A DNA stretch of 64,000 nucleotides from Piliocolobus tephrosceles. Taxonomy: Eukaryota; Chordata; Mammalia; Primates; Cercopithecidae. The translations under genes and the position numbers were made by a program. The notes beneath the pieces are model-generated. The model did no database searches and was not told the origin of the DNA. It saw nothing but the letters and a program-made list of their open reading frames with translations. Numbering within the stretch: position 1 is the stretch's first letter; each line of letters opens with the position of its first letter. Positions 22,791 to 34,439 of this stretch are shown here, in pieces. The stretch lies in the NCBI RefSeq assembly GCF_002776525.5, contig NC_045444.1, forward strand, positions 31,210,442-31,274,441, given 5' to 3'.

Positions 22791-23373
22791 AATAAGTCAG
22801 TAGAATACCTAGATAAAGGGGACAGCCCAATGGTGAGCACCCAATAGATACTCTGCCTGTATATAGCTTTTATTAAACTATTATTGTGTTTTTGAATTAC
22901 TGCATCAAATATATCTGCATCCAAAATAAAAATTAATATACATTTAAACATCTCATGATATGCCATGTATTTATAAAACTAATGTTTTAAATATATTAAA
23001 TAATATTAAATATATTCATTAAATATTATTAAATTTATCATTCATTAATAAAACAGATTCAGATCTATCATTGTAATCTCAAGTTAGAAAGCGTATTATA
23101 TTACTTTTTATTGTATAAACTCAAACACATACAATTTAGGAAGACAAAGATAAGGGATATGAAAACCAAATTTGCAATTTGGCTGGGGTTGGATGAGAGA
23201 GGTAGTAAACCCGCAATTAGAGTATAACATGCATAGTCTCTTCAAAGACAGAGACATGGTTTTCTCAGAGTCAAGAGGAAGGCTGTTTCAGATAGTTAAT
23301 GTCAGTAATGGTTTTACATTCAAAGTGCCTGCTGAACTGTCTAGATAAATTATTTTTTTAAAAGAGGTTAAAC
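22791..23373. other. Unassigned, strongly AT-rich sequence
   Basis: No repeat or gene recognised. Around 22980-23045 the sequence is almost entirely A and T with overlapping TTAAATATTA motifs. Confidence 0.35.
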
Positions 23374-23540
23374 AATTAGCTGGGTATGGTGGCACATACC
23401 TGTAATCCTATTTACTCCAGGGGGCTGAGGTGGGAGGACCGCTTCAGCCTGGGCAGGTCTAGGCTGCAGTGAGCTATCATCACACTACTAGACTCCAGGC
23501 TGGGTGACAAAGTGAGACCCTGTCTTGAGGAAAAAAAGAA
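23374..23540 (+). mobile_element. Alu right monomer (FRAM/AluJ-like)
   Basis: AATTAGCTGGGTATGGTGGC, GGGGGCTGAGGTGGGAGGAC, GGCTGCAGTGAGCTATCATC and GTGAGACCCTGTCTTGAGG form a single Alu right arm without a left monomer. Either a free right monomer or an old 5'-truncated AluJ. Confidence 0.8.
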
Positions 23541-23544
23541 ATGT

Positions 23545-24100
23545 TTTTGAGGTGAAATTTTTATAACATAAAATTCACCATTTAAAATGTACAATTCAGT
23601 AGGATTAGTACATTCACAATGTAGTGCAATAGTGACCTCTATGTAGTTCCAAAGCATTTTTGTCACCCCCAAAGGAAGCCTGGTACCGATTAAGCAGACA
23701 CTTCGTATCCTGTCCCACCTCCAGCCCCTGGTAACCACTAATATGCTTTCTGTCTCTTTGGATTTAGCAATTCTAGATATTTTCCATAAATGGAAACATA
23801 TTATATGTGACCTTTTGTGCCTGCCTTCTTTCACTTAGCAAGTTGTTGGGGTTTATCCATGTTGTAGCATGTGTCAGTACTTCATTTTTTATATAGCTTA
23901 ATAATATCCCATTGTATAGATATACCACATTTTATTTAACCATCTATACATTAATGGATATTTGGATTGTTTCAACATTTTGATTATTATAAGTAGCACT
24001 GCTTTGAACAGATGGATGAGTATTTGAGTACCTGTTTTCAATTTTGGGGGGGGGTATATACCTAGGAGAGGACATGCTGAGTCATATGGTAATTCTGTGT
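23545..24100 (-). mobile_element. L1M LINE 3' region (antisense)
   Basis: Read on the minus strand it covers the end of ORF2 and the 3' UTR of an old mammalian L1. Visible on the plus strand are AAAATTCACCATTTAAAATG, CCCAAAGGAAGCC, CCACCTCCAGCCCCTGGTAA, then CCATGTTGTAGCATGTGTCA, ATATCCCATTGTATAGATAT, ATTAATGGATATTTGGATTG and GGACATGCTGAGTCATATGG. 5'-truncated and old. Confidence 0.88.
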
Positions 24101-24460
24101 CCTTGATAAATCCCTGATTTAGGAGTCCACAAGGTAAAGAAGATGCAGAAAGGACATTGTAGCTAGAAGGAATGAGGGAATATGAGGAGGCATGACAAAA
24201 TGCCACTTTTGGGGATACATATTATCAGACATAGCAGCAAAGAGCAAGTGTAAGGAAATACTAGGGAATAGCACAGCTGCTTTCTCACAAAGGACGTTAG
24301 GTATTAAAGAGCTTGTACTTTATGGAGAACTTTCATGAGAAAAATTCCAACTTTCAGACTTAGATCCACCTAGTCCGTGAGTTAATCCCAGCAAAAGCAG
24401 GCAGCATATATCAACTACGAGTGTCTAGATTGATTTCTGTTTTTAAGCCTGAATGTAAAA
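24101..24460. other. Unassigned non-repeat sequence
   Basis: No repeat or gene recognised. Confidence 0.35.
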
Positions 24461-24785
24461 AATATTAAACTATTGGCCAGGCATGGTGGCTCACACCTGT
24501 GATCCCAGCACTTTGGGAGGCTGAGGCAGGTGGATCACCTGAGGTCGGGAGTTTGAGACCAGCCTGAATAACATGGAGAAACCCCGTCTCTATTAAAAAT
24601 ACAAAATTAGCCAGGGTTGTTGGCACATGCCTGTAATCCCAGCTACTCAGGAGGCTGAGTCAGGAGAATCGCTTGAACCTACAAGGTGGAGGTTGCGGAG
24701 AACTGAGGTCATGCCATTGCACCCTAGCCTGGGCAACAAGAGTGAAACTCCATCTAAATAAAGAAATAAATAAATAATAAACTAT
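24461..24785 (+). mobile_element. AluS with target-site duplication
   Basis: Sense Alu from GGCCAGGCATGGTGGCTCAC (24475) to a degenerate AAATAAAGAAATAAATAAAT tail. The flanks AATATTAAACTAT (24461-24473) and AATAATAAACTAT (24773-24785) match at 12 of 13 positions. Confidence 0.92.
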
Positions 24786-25552
24786 CACCTGAAGTGGAGA
24801 TCACATGGCAACCAGTACAGAGAGATATACGATGAGTTTTGTGGGGTGGAAGAATCACTATTGGTAACGATAAGGATGATGGATTATGGGACCATGATGA
24901 GGATGATGTTACATTTAAAGACAAATAGAAAGTAAGTTGGTCAGGTAAATGTGCTGAGAGCATGAACCAAGCCAGTGCTGGTGGAAATTATGTGGAAAAA
25001 TCATACTGTAAAGATCTTAGGGGTTAGAAATCAGTAATTTTTACCTCGTTGGTTTTGATGTTTGGACACGTGATGAATGTTAGAGATGATTTCTTGATTT
25101 AGATATGACGAGGGCTAGAGGGAAAATCTATGAGTAGCTCTTAGTATCCCCAATTGTGTGAGCCAATATAAAGATTTACCTAAAGAACAAAATCGTTGTT
25201 TTGTTTAAATTACCTCATGATAAGCAAGCAAATCAACAGCTTCTTTTTTCCTAGTACACAACTTGGAAAACCCCTCCATAAATGGCTAGAGATGCCTTGT
25301 GGAAAGCCTATACAATTCCCACTTGATAAACTAAAACTGAATCATTTTCAGTGTGAAAATATAAGTGATATACATGACAATATTATAGTCACGGTTCTTT
25401 GGTATCATTCTGTGCTCATCCAAAAACTTAAGGTTTTTAAGTTTATTGCTTACATGAATGGAGGTAGGTGAAATAAACATTAGAGTCCAGAGAAACACTG
25501 AAGAAATAGAAAAGCAATGTCTTTCAAATTATCTGAGTCTGTGGTTTAATTA
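24786..25552. other. Unassigned non-repeat sequence
   Basis: No repeat or gene recognised. A 91-codon plus-strand ORF (25196-25471) has no recognisable feature. Confidence 0.35.
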
Positions 25553-25757
25553 GAGTCTCTTCAGTTTGGCATGGTTGACATACTGGAACAGGTAATTCTT
25601 TGTTGTTGGGGACTAACCTACTGTGCACTGGGAGATGTTCAGAAGTATCTCAGATCTCTACTCACTAGAAGCCCCCTCCAGTTGTGACATTCAAAAGCAT
25701 CTTAGATATTGCCAAATGTCTCATGGGGAGTAAATTCATCTTAGTTGAGACCCTCTC
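25553..25757 (-). mobile_element. MER20 hAT-Charlie element
   Basis: In order: GGCATGGTTGACATACTGGA, TAATTCTTTGTTGTTGGGGA, GTGCACTGGGAGATGTTCAG, CTCTACTCACTAGAAGCCCC, CAGTTGTGACATTC, TTGCCAAATGTCTCATGGGG and CTTAGTTGAGACC. This is antisense MER20 over nearly its full length. Confidence 0.92.
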
Positions 25758-25964
25758 ATCAACCACAAATAGTGCAAATGTGAAGTGTTCATTTAACCAA
25801 AATGTTTTCTTTGTGGTATAAAATACTGATCAATTAATTTGCAAGATTTGTTTTGCTTATTTTCTCTCTGATTGAATGCTTCAAATTTACTAGTTGACAT
25901 TGTAACCATAGTCAGTTTAAATTATGACAATGTCTAGAATCATGATGTGTGATATAGTCATTCA

Positions 25965-26045
25965 ACAATTCATTCAGCAAGTTATGATTATTGATTGCCC
26001 TCTGCTTACATTGAATAGTGTTAAATTTTTGGAGAAAACAATGTA
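25965..26045 (-). mobile_element. L2 3' tail fragment (antisense)
   Basis: ACAATTCATTCAGCAAGTTA, then GATTGCCCTCTGC and AATAGTGTTAAATTTTTGG resemble the antisense L2 tail. Short and weak. Confidence 0.4.
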
Positions 26046-26117
26046 AGTACCAGTTAATCAACTAGTTAATAATGGCTGTGAGCTGGACTCTGGTGGTCCC
26101 CAAATATCTACATAGGA

Positions 26118-26426
26118 TTTTTTTTTTTTTTTTTTTTTTTTTTTGAGACAGAGTCTTGCTCTGTCTCCCAGGCTGGAGTGCAATGGTGTGAACTCGGCTC
26201 ACTGCAACCTCTGCCTCCTGGGTTCTAGCAATTCTCCTGCCTCAGCCTCCTGAGTAGCTGGGACTACAGGTGCACGCCCTCATGCCCGGCTAATTGTTTG
26301 TATTTTAGTAGAGACAGGGTTTCACCGTGTTGCCCAGGCTGGTCTCGAACTCCTGAGCTCAGGCAATCGACCCACTTTGGCCTCCCAAAGTGCTAGGATT
26401 ACAGGCATGAGCCACTGTGCCTGGCC
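26118..26426 (-). mobile_element. AluS (antisense)
   Basis: A T-run of about 26 bases, then GAGACAGAGTCTTGCTCTGT through to CACTGTGCCTGGCC. Full-length dimer with CAACCTCTGCCTCCTGGGTT and AACTCCTGAGCTCAGG, typical of AluS. Boundaries of a target-site duplication are ambiguous (AGGATTTTT left, AGGAATTTTT right). Confidence 0.93.
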
Positions 26427-26513
26427 AGGAATTTTTGAATGAAGATTTTGGTAGATAGAAATAAAAGATTTTGTATAAAATTACTGATAGCAAGAAAAGT
26501 GTCTTTGTTGTTT

Positions 26514-26940
26514 AAGTTGGACTGTACATTGATCCTTGAACAATGCAGGGATCCCCTGCATGGCTGAAAAATTCCTGTATAACGTTTGGCCTCCCAAGAG
26601 CTTAACTACTAATAGCCTCCTGTTGATTGGAAGCCTTACTAATAATAAACAATTGATTAACATATATTTTGTACATTATATATATTATATACTGTATCCT
26701 ACAGTAAACTAGAGAGAATAAAATGTTATTAAGAAAATAATAATGAAGAGAAAATACATTTATCATTTATTAAGTGGAAGTGGATCATCGGAAAGGTCTT
26801 CATCCCAAAACATTTTCACATTGAGTAGGCTGAGAAGCAGGATGATGAGGGTTGGTCTTATTGTTCAAGGCTCCATTGTGTTTTTATTTGTAGAGACTTA
26901 TGAGAAAAAAACTGACAGTACCTCTGGGGGTGGGGGGGTC
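26514..26940 (+). mobile_element. Tigger2/MER2-group DNA transposon
   Basis: It starts with the terminal inverted repeat region (GGACTGTACATTGATCCTTG, then AACAATGC). It continues AACTACTAATAGCCTCCTGT, ATTAACATATATTTTGTACA, AGAAAATACATTTATCATTT, GTGGAAGTGGATCATC and GGTCTTCATCCCAAAACATT. The last blocks lie beyond MER2 and belong to the longer Tigger2 form. The right inverted repeat was not found, so the element is truncated. Confidence 0.85.
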
Positions 26941-27429
26941 TGAATTCCTCTCCTATTCACGACTCTATGGAGTTGAAGATAATGCAGAACGGACACTTAA
27001 AGCATAGTCCTAATGACAATCAAAATGAGAATGAAAAGCAAGAGCAGGTGTGACTGGAGAACATCCCTTGAAAAGGTTGAGTCTGGGAAAAACTGTAGCT
27101 ATTGATTGGATGACAGCATCTCCTTCTTAGGATGACCTAAGAAGAAACATCTTCTTAAGTGACAGTATGTGACTGAAAATGACAGAGGTTATGTATAAGA
27201 AAGTTTAAGGAAATTAGATTGGCTTAGCTGATAGAACTTCTTTGGCATGGTACTGCTTGACCAAACAACTCAAATTCTGAACTATGAAGTTTATATTTGA
27301 ATTTCTACATGACAATACATTTTACATTCACACAAAAGTCTACCTCATTGTACTTTCATTGTATCATTAATTTATTGAAAATAATTTAGCCTACCAAGAC
27401 AAAGATTAAATTCTATTCATTTTTTAGCT
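26941..27429. other. Unassigned non-repeat sequence
   Basis: No repeat or gene recognised. It begins directly after a GGGGGTGGGGGGG run. Confidence 0.35.
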
Positions 27430-28110
27430 TTGTATATAGCAGATTCTATGCTAGAGGCTTTGAATCAATGGAGAATATTACACAATCCGTAATCTTTAGA
27501 ACCTTCCAATCTTGAGGAAGGGATAAAAATTAAGCTATGAATCTCAGGTAAATGATATAAATAGAGAAATGTTTAAACTATAAGGAGAAAAACACCAAGT
27601 CTACTTTTAAAAAGTTTATTTAAATTTAAGATTTTAGTTATCTTAAAGCATGAGTAGTACTTCCCAATATGGAACAAAAAGGAAAAGGCTTTAGATGAAA
27701 TAAGAAAACATCTGGAGGCAGGTGAGTATACAGCATGTTTAGAAAAGTTGAAGTAGCTTGATGTAATTGAAATGAAATACAGAGATTGGCAGAAGACAAA
27801 TAAGGAAAAGTATAAAAGAGCCAGATAATGATGGGCATCCAATGCCAAGGTAGTGATTTAAGACTTTACCTTGTAGGCAGTTAAGAGTGGTTGAAACAGG
27901 AAATGATTTAATGATATTTGTGTTTTAAAATGCAAGCCTTTATGTGACGCATACATGGAAAATGGAGGAAGATAAGATGCAGGTTGATTAGCTAGGAGTC
28001 TGTTGTAAAAGCTCAGCAAACATACAAAGAGGGCATGCACAAAAGCAATGGCGCTTAGGATGGAGGCACAATCATGAACAGACTTGATGGATAGAGTGGT
28101 CATCTAGAAA
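27430..28110 (-). mobile_element. L2 LINE, antisense, decayed
   Basis: Candidate antisense L2: GCAGATTCTATGCTAGAGGC, TCTTGAGGAAGGGATAAAAA, GTATACAGCATGTTTAGAAA, then TAGTGATTTAAGACTTTACC, GAAACAGGAAATGATTTAAT, GAGTCTGTTGTAAAAGCTCA. Order and spacing follow the same consensus as the better copies at 17840-18715 and 54685-56000, with more divergence. Confidence 0.58.
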
Positions 28111-28164
28111 AGACATGAAGAAAATAAATATGTTATGCAACTGTAAGGACATGCAAAATAGAAC

Positions 28165-28545
28165 TGTAGCAAAGATTATCTGTTTGCAAAACCTATTTCC
28201 TCCCTTTCTGGGCATAGGATTAGACTAACTATTACAGCTTCCCTTTTGGTATGTGGTGGCCACGTGACTGATTTCTGACTAATGGAATGTAATGAAAATC
28301 TCTTCCAGACCAGACCCATGTTGTTTCCTCTTCTGCAGAGCAGGGATTATCATGGTGACATTGGACGTCATCTATTGAAGATGGATGAAACTTACAAGAC
28401 GGACAGATACAGTGTCCCTCAAGGACTACTGCTGGAACCAAAAGCTGCCCCAAATCAAGAACATTTAATTTTTACTTTACATCAGTGAAACATAAACTTT
28501 GGGATTTGTTTATTTGGGCTGCTAACAATATCTTAACTGATGTAA
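28165..28545 (+). mobile_element. Probable MaLR/MLT1-like LTR
   Basis: The phrase GGTGGCCACGTGACTGATTT followed by CTGACTAATGGAATGTAATG occurs in several mammalian LTRs. So does the end GGGATTTGTTTATTTGGGCT, then GCTAACAATATCTTAACTGA. Length about 380 bp fits an LTR. Subfamily not determined. Confidence 0.5.
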
Positions 28546-28740
28546 GGCCTTAATTCAAGAAAGTTCACCATGATAACGAGGGTGTTTTTTTCTTTCTTCC
28601 GTACTTATCATAGTATCTCTCCATAACTGTAGACACCTATAACTAGAGTACATATATATAGTATATAACACATACATTTACATTATTGTTAATACAAATT
28701 TTTATTTAAAAACATTCAATGCTGACTTTCTATGGCAATA

Positions 28741-29075
28741 GGACCGGGTGCAGTGGCTCACTCCTGTAATCCTAGCAGTTTGGGAGGCCAAGGCGGGAGG
28801 ATCACCTGAGGTCAGGAGTTGGAGAGGAGCCCAGTCAACATGGAGAAACCCCATCTCTACTAAAAACACAAAAATTTAGTGGGGCATGGTGGCGTGCGCC
28901 TGTAATCCCAGCTACTCAGGAAGCTGAGGCAGAAGAATTGATCGAACCCGGGAGATGGAGGTTGCAGTGAGCCAAGATTGCGCCACTGCATTCCAGCCTG
29001 GGTGACAGAGTGAGACTCCATCTCAAAAAAACAAACAAACAAAAAAAACAAAAACAGAAACAAACAAACAAAAAA
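28741..29075 (+). mobile_element. AluS with long A-rich composite tail
   Basis: The head GGACCGGGTGCAGTGGCTCA opens a full dimer through GTGAGACTCCATCTC. The tail is a mixture of A runs and CAAA repeats (about 29026-29075). No convincing target-site duplication seen. Confidence 0.9.
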
Positions 29076-30089
29076 GAGATGCCCCCCGCCGACACAAAAT
29101 AATTAAGCTCACTTGTACCTAATATAACAAGTAGGTTGTGCCCCATAACAATAGAGCAATCCCCCAGATCTGTTTAGATAAAGTCAATTACTTATTTGGA
29201 TTTATGGCAGGATTTACATTGCCATCTACAAATAGCTATCAATAGTTAAAGAGATTTTATAGCTTTTTGACATTCAATATATTATGCAGGTTTAACAGGC
29301 TCTGGAAAATGAATGAACTATCTAAGCTGAATAACTTTCCACTTGTAAAAACGTTTCTTAAAGTACAGAGTCCTCAGATTTAATATTAGTCTTGCTTGTT
29401 TAAGCACATGGTAAAACATGGACAGGTTTTTCATTTGACAGAACAATCCTGATGAAACAATGCAGTCTCCATAGGGCGAAAGCCAAAATGAAAGAAATGA
29501 CAGACACATCTTATTAGGGGGAATAATTGAAAGAATGCTTAGTGTTAATGTTTCTCTTAAGCAATATTATTTTATTTTTATTTTGATATGAAGCCCTCTT
29601 CCTTATCCATAGGGAGCTCATTTGTTATATGATCTAAGTATATTCTGTTTAGATGATTTTGGGCCAGTCCAAGTGCCTGAAATACTGCAGAAGCTCTCTT
29701 ATGTTATTTTGCACATACAATAGCTTGTTTTATTTTGCATCATGATCTTACCAGAGTAACTTCAATTTGCCAATTAATAGTTTAGATAAAGGCCTGAAAT
29801 ACTGTGGCCAACTGGGTCTCCAAGTCAGGCATTAGCTATTTGATAAAACCATTAAAAACACACAGGATGTACATCTTTGATTAATACAAATAATAGAAAA
29901 TTCCCTAAATAATGTTTTGTCCTGGGCTGCTTCCAAAGTAGTAATTCACAAAATATGACTTTTTTTTTTTTTTTTTTTTTTATTGGGGAGGTTATAAAAA
30001 TTTGTTTGTCGGAGGTAGAGAAGGAAATGTAATTAAAGGCTAAATTCAGACTCACATTTCATTTTAACGAAAAAAATATGTGTGATTTG
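29076..30089. other. 1-kb repeat-free sequence
   Basis: No repeat family recognised apart from a T-run at about 29961-29980. The piece at 29690-29850 (GAGTAACTTCAATTTGCCAA, TTAATAGTTTAGATAAAGGC) has even composition and homeodomain-like AATTAAT sites, so it could be conserved non-coding sequence. Confidence 0.4.
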
Positions 30090-30260
30090 GACACCAGTCA
30101 CCTAGGCACTTCCTATTTTAAGGCAGTGCACATTGTCAGCAAATCAAATTATCCAATAGCAAAACTACATCTGGCAGAGCTATCTATGCCAGGTAACCTT
30201 AAATAGAAGCTCGGGGGTAGTTAGCTGTGTTGCAACACTGGGCTTTGCTGGTAAGAATTA
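30090..30260 (+). promoter_or_regulatory. Promoter-like arrangement with a possible first-exon splice donor
   Basis: Within 110 bp of non-repeat sequence there is a CCAAT box (30153-30157), a TATA-like TTAAATA (30199-30205) 42 bp downstream, a plausible initiation zone at 30225-30235, and a strong-looking splice donor CTG|GTAAGAAT at 30250/30251. Spacing of the CCAAT and TATA-like boxes is normal for a polymerase II promoter. No open reading frame follows, so any transcript would be non-coding or have a non-coding first exon. Single motifs of this quality arise by chance, and only the combination is notable. Confidence 0.25.
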
Positions 30261-32772
30261 TCTAAAGTTCCTCTTTGTAGCATTGCTATTAAAAGAATAA
30301 AATGGGGAGAGGTGACATGAAAACATTAAGCTTGTGGGTATATGTGTGTGATTTAATGTCCCCTTTACATTTGAAAGTGCTAAAAACAGCATATTTAAAA
30401 TAAAGCAACTCTGGGGTTTCGTTCTATGTATTTTTTTTATTTTTTAAATGTTTTCCTTTTGCATATGGTATTTATAAAATAGAGCTTTAGATCACATGTG
30501 CTTTGATAAAGACCTGTTATAAATAATTTACATTTAGGAAATCAAGAAGCTTTGGATTGACTTGAGGCACCAATCTAATCTGAAAATGCCCAATTAAATT
30601 AGTTTTGTTGTCATTAATCTGAGGAAAAGCTTTAATTTTTTAATCTCATCAAAGGAGTATGTGGAGGTCTGTTTACAATAATTTTTAAAAATGTATTACA
30701 CTTTTGTAAGGCTGATTCAAATCCACATTTGTGGAGTGCACAACACACACCCACACAGACAAACAGACACACACAGATGTGCACACATTCCTAGTCTGGT
30801 CGATTTAGATCTGATAATATTTGTTTTTCTCTTATGGACAAAGATAATTTTACAGTAAATCCAAAATAGGCCTGGAGTCTCCAATAAGGTTGTGCATCTA
30901 GTGTTTGTTTTACTGAAAATATTAAGCAAGAAACACACTCTTTCCTATATGCAATGTTCTAAGCAAATTTGTACACTTGTATGACATTGAAAGCATGTCA
31001 CTGGCTCAACAGTCATGATATTTCAGGAGGAGGCATGATGTTTCTTTTAAAAAGAAAAGTAGAAAAAAAATCTTCTGTGATAATCTTTGGAAATACATGA
31101 GTTCAGAATTTAAGAATTTCCTAGGCTGTTCAGGATCAGCAAGAACAAACCAAGACTTTCTCTTAATAAGTTAAATCAATGTTGCCCAAAGAATGAGTTG
31201 GCATGAGAGATTTGAGGTCTTTATCCCTTATCCTAAATATTCTGAGAACAGGTATAATTTATTCAAATGTATTTGTTCCCTAAAATATAATAATTGTTTT
31301 CTTTTTAGCCAAAAACTAGGAACAAGGTTGAAAATGGTAAAGTGCAGAGCATGAGATTCAGAAATTCATAAAGTCGTGAATAAACTTTGAAATAACCTGC
31401 ATGTGATACCCAACCATACTAGTTTATTCACTCTAAGATTGTCCATCCTGTAACTCAAAACCCTTTGTCACGTCTGAGAAATGGTTTGTTTTCTTAACCT
31501 GATGTTGTTTTAAAAGGCAATACCCAGATGTTCTGGGTTTGTGATAAAGAGAGAATTAATGAGTCTGTCTGTCCAACTGGAGCCTATTTATGTATCTGTA
31601 TGGATGCCAATTGCAGGTTAAAGTGTGATGTTCCTGGTGCACAGAGGACTCACAAACATTTTAGAGAATATAGAAGGTTTCAATTAATCTTTCCTTTAAA
31701 CACTTTTGTTTTTCACAATCTACCAACAAATAGATTCAGGCATGTTCTGGGATAACTTTAAAACCCGATCTGTTATTTATTCTTTTTCTTCTTCACCATT
31801 TATAAAACCTTAAAGCAATTGCCTCTGTTGATGTGAGTCAGGCTTTGTTCTGTTTTGTTGCTTTAACCTTAAGCTTTACTGTAAGCTGTGTAAACTAAAA
31901 TTATAGATCTCTCTTCGTTTTCCAAGTTGTTTCCCTCTAAGAAATCCCTTCTGTCTTTTCCTAAGTAAAAAAGACTACAAATATGTTTGAATAGAAACCA
32001 TAGCAATAATGACCTTAGCTGAAGTTTTGGCTGAGCATAACCCACATGAACCAAGAGGAAAATTCTACCTACGGTAAGCTGAAGGTCACCAGAGCCTTCT
32101 CAAAGTATTTTCAATAAAGCTATTACATTTCATTTATTCCCTTCTATTTTTTTCTAAGCATTTAACATAGGAAATCATGGTACAAATAGGTTCTATATCC
32201 ATTGTCTCTTGACAAGTGAAATATTGACCTTCTCTAGCTCAGGGTAGTTTGATCCCTGATTTCTGTCTAAAAACTTGAAATAATCTTATTGAGTTAGGTT
32301 CTCCTTTAACCACTAAAGGGAGTTGGTATGTAAATCCCATTTATACTAATGAGATTGTGTGTGTAAATTACCGTATATGGAGGCGGGACTGTGCCCCATG
32401 GAATTGATGTGTTGGTTTAGAAATTACAATGTGTAACACGTCTTTTATCCTGTAGATCATAATTTCATAGTGCAATTAGCTAATCACAATTTAGTGACTA
32501 TTCAGTTGAAGGTGTTATCTTTTATTCATATCCAACTATCTACTTTATAAAATAATAAATGTCCATATGTTTAACCATTTAAAGATCAACTTTCTTTAGG
32601 CCTATAACTTTTGCTAAAATGCTCATAAATGTATTCAGCAAAAATCATTATAAGAATGATAAATTTTTAACATAGAGTATTAAAAAATGAGACTTGAAAC
32701 TACCTTGTGCCAAAGATAAAGAAACTATGGGTTTCATTACTTTTCCTGATATTATTATAATAAGAATTTGTT
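30261..32772. other. 2.5-kb repeat-free sequence
   Basis: No repeat family recognised over this span, which is unusual for this window. At 30470-30700 there are clustered motifs of the kind seen in enhancers: CTTTGATAAAG, CCCAATTAAATTAG, ATCTCATCAAAGG and CTGTTTACAATAA. A short AC-rich tract lies at 30738-30785. No coding region credible. Confidence 0.4.
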
Positions 32773-33100
32773 GACTGGGCATGGTGGCTCACGCCTGTAA
32801 TACCAGCACTTTGGGAGACCAAGGTGGGTGGATCACTTGAGCTCAGGAGTTCGAAACCTGCCTGACCAACATGGTGAAACCCTGTCTCTATTAAAATCAC
32901 AATAACTATCTGCGTGTGGTGGCAGGCGCCTGTAATCCCAGCTACTTGGGAGGCTGAGGCAGGAGAATCGTTTGAACCTGGAAGGAGGAGGTTGCAGTGA
33001 GCTGAGATTGCGCCACTACACTCCAGCCTGGATGACAGAGCGAGACTCTGTCTCAAAAAAACAAAAAACAAAAAACAAAATAAATAAAATAAAATAAAAT
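32773..33100 (+). mobile_element. AluS
   Basis: Full sense dimer from GACTGGGCATGGTGGCTCAC to GCGAGACTCTGTCTC, with a degenerate A-rich tail of CAAAAA, TAAA and TAAAA units to about 33100. Confidence 0.92.
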
Positions 33101-33533
33101 TGTTTAAAATCATTTCTTTTTCTGAAATATAGCAGATTTCAATTATTTCTCAATAAGCAGTTTTAACCTACATGTTTAAGTGATTTCAATAACTTATTGG
33201 ATTTCATTTATTTACTTGTCATAGACTGACAGTGCATCTAGACTAAAACTTTAAGGAGTACTGAGAACCTAGTGTTCATCTATAATTGAAATATTTGACT
33301 GTAAGCTTTATCTTTATAGTTTTTAATCAAAAAGGTTATAGCATAACATTGTGAAAATATTAAGAAAAAATATTTTTCTTTTCTTAGTTTAATGTTAATT
33401 TAATTAAACTTTGCAGTTTATTGACCCCAGTTGTAGCGATAAGGCATAACTCTAGTATCACCTAAGTATATATGTGTGTTTGATATTCCAATCTAAATGA
33501 AATAATCAAGCCATATCATAACTTTTAAGCTAA
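33101..33533. other. Unassigned AT-rich sequence
   Basis: No repeat or gene recognised. Confidence 0.35.
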
Positions 33534-33876
33534 TGTATTTGTCCGTTTTCATGCTGCTGACAAAGACATGCCCGAGACTGGACAATTTACAAAAGAAAGG
33601 GGTTTATTGGACTCACAGTCCCACATGGCTGGGAGGCCTCAAAATCATGGCAGAAGGCAAGGAGGAGCAAATCACATCTTACGTGGATGGCAGCAGGCAA
33701 AGAGAGATTGGGCAGGGAAACTACCTCTTATAATACCATCAGGTGTTGTAAGACTTACTCGCTATCATGAGAACAGCATGGAAGAGACCTGATTTAGTTA
33801 CCTCCCACCAGGTCCCTCCCACAACACGTGGGTATTCAACATGAGATTTGGGTGGGGCCACAGCCAAACCATATCA
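33534..33876 (-). mobile_element. MaLR LTR (THE1/MST group), solo, antisense
   Basis: It starts TGTATTTGTCCGTTTTCATG and ends CAGCCAAACCATATCA. Between them are ACATGCCCGAGACTGG, GGACTCACAGTCCCACATGG, AAAATCATGGCAGAAGGCAA and TCCCACAACACGTGGGTATT. Length about 343 bp. CTAA precedes (33530-33533) and follows (33877-33880), consistent with a partly decayed 5-bp target duplication. It is the same group as the LTR at 1060-1454. Confidence 0.93.
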
Positions 33877-34439
33877 CTAACCCTGTAGGGAAATTAGATT
33901 TGCCCTCTTGCTTTGGATGGCATAACTAATATAACTTGCAACTTTAATCTACACAGTTTAATATGTTTAAAATTTATCTCCCTATCTCCTCGCAAAAAGA
34001 ATTTGATGAATATTGCATAGAACTGACCATTTTTTCCATTATGACTGTATTTTTATATAATTTTCTTCATCCATATTTTTCAATTTCCTGCTTTGACTAG
34101 GAAAAAAAGTGAGATTATTTCAAAATTTATATTGCCACTGGATTGTCAATCCAGTTTCCTCTGTCCAGAAGCTTGAGACATCTCAAAAGTATCTAAAAAT
34201 ATAAGCTAAAAGCCAAAATTCTAATTGTTAACAGAGCTTTACAAAGAGACAAGAAAGTAGAGAATATAAAATAGAAGCGAAAACGATACCATTTGAAGAT
34301 TCCACTTTGAAAAGATCAGTGTCCACAGGTACAGTTGAAATGTGATCTTCCTTGAGGATCAGGTGTCAGTCATTTATATCTATTCAGGGAGGTTTGCGTC
34401 TTACACAATTCTTCCTGTCGTGGACTGTACTTCAGCGAC
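33877..34439. other. Unassigned non-repeat sequence
   Basis: No repeat or gene recognised. Confidence 0.35.

Noticed and set aside
23412..23834. 140-codon minus-strand ORF
   Set aside because: It spans an Alu right arm and the 3' region of an L1M. It is a chance reading through two repeats.
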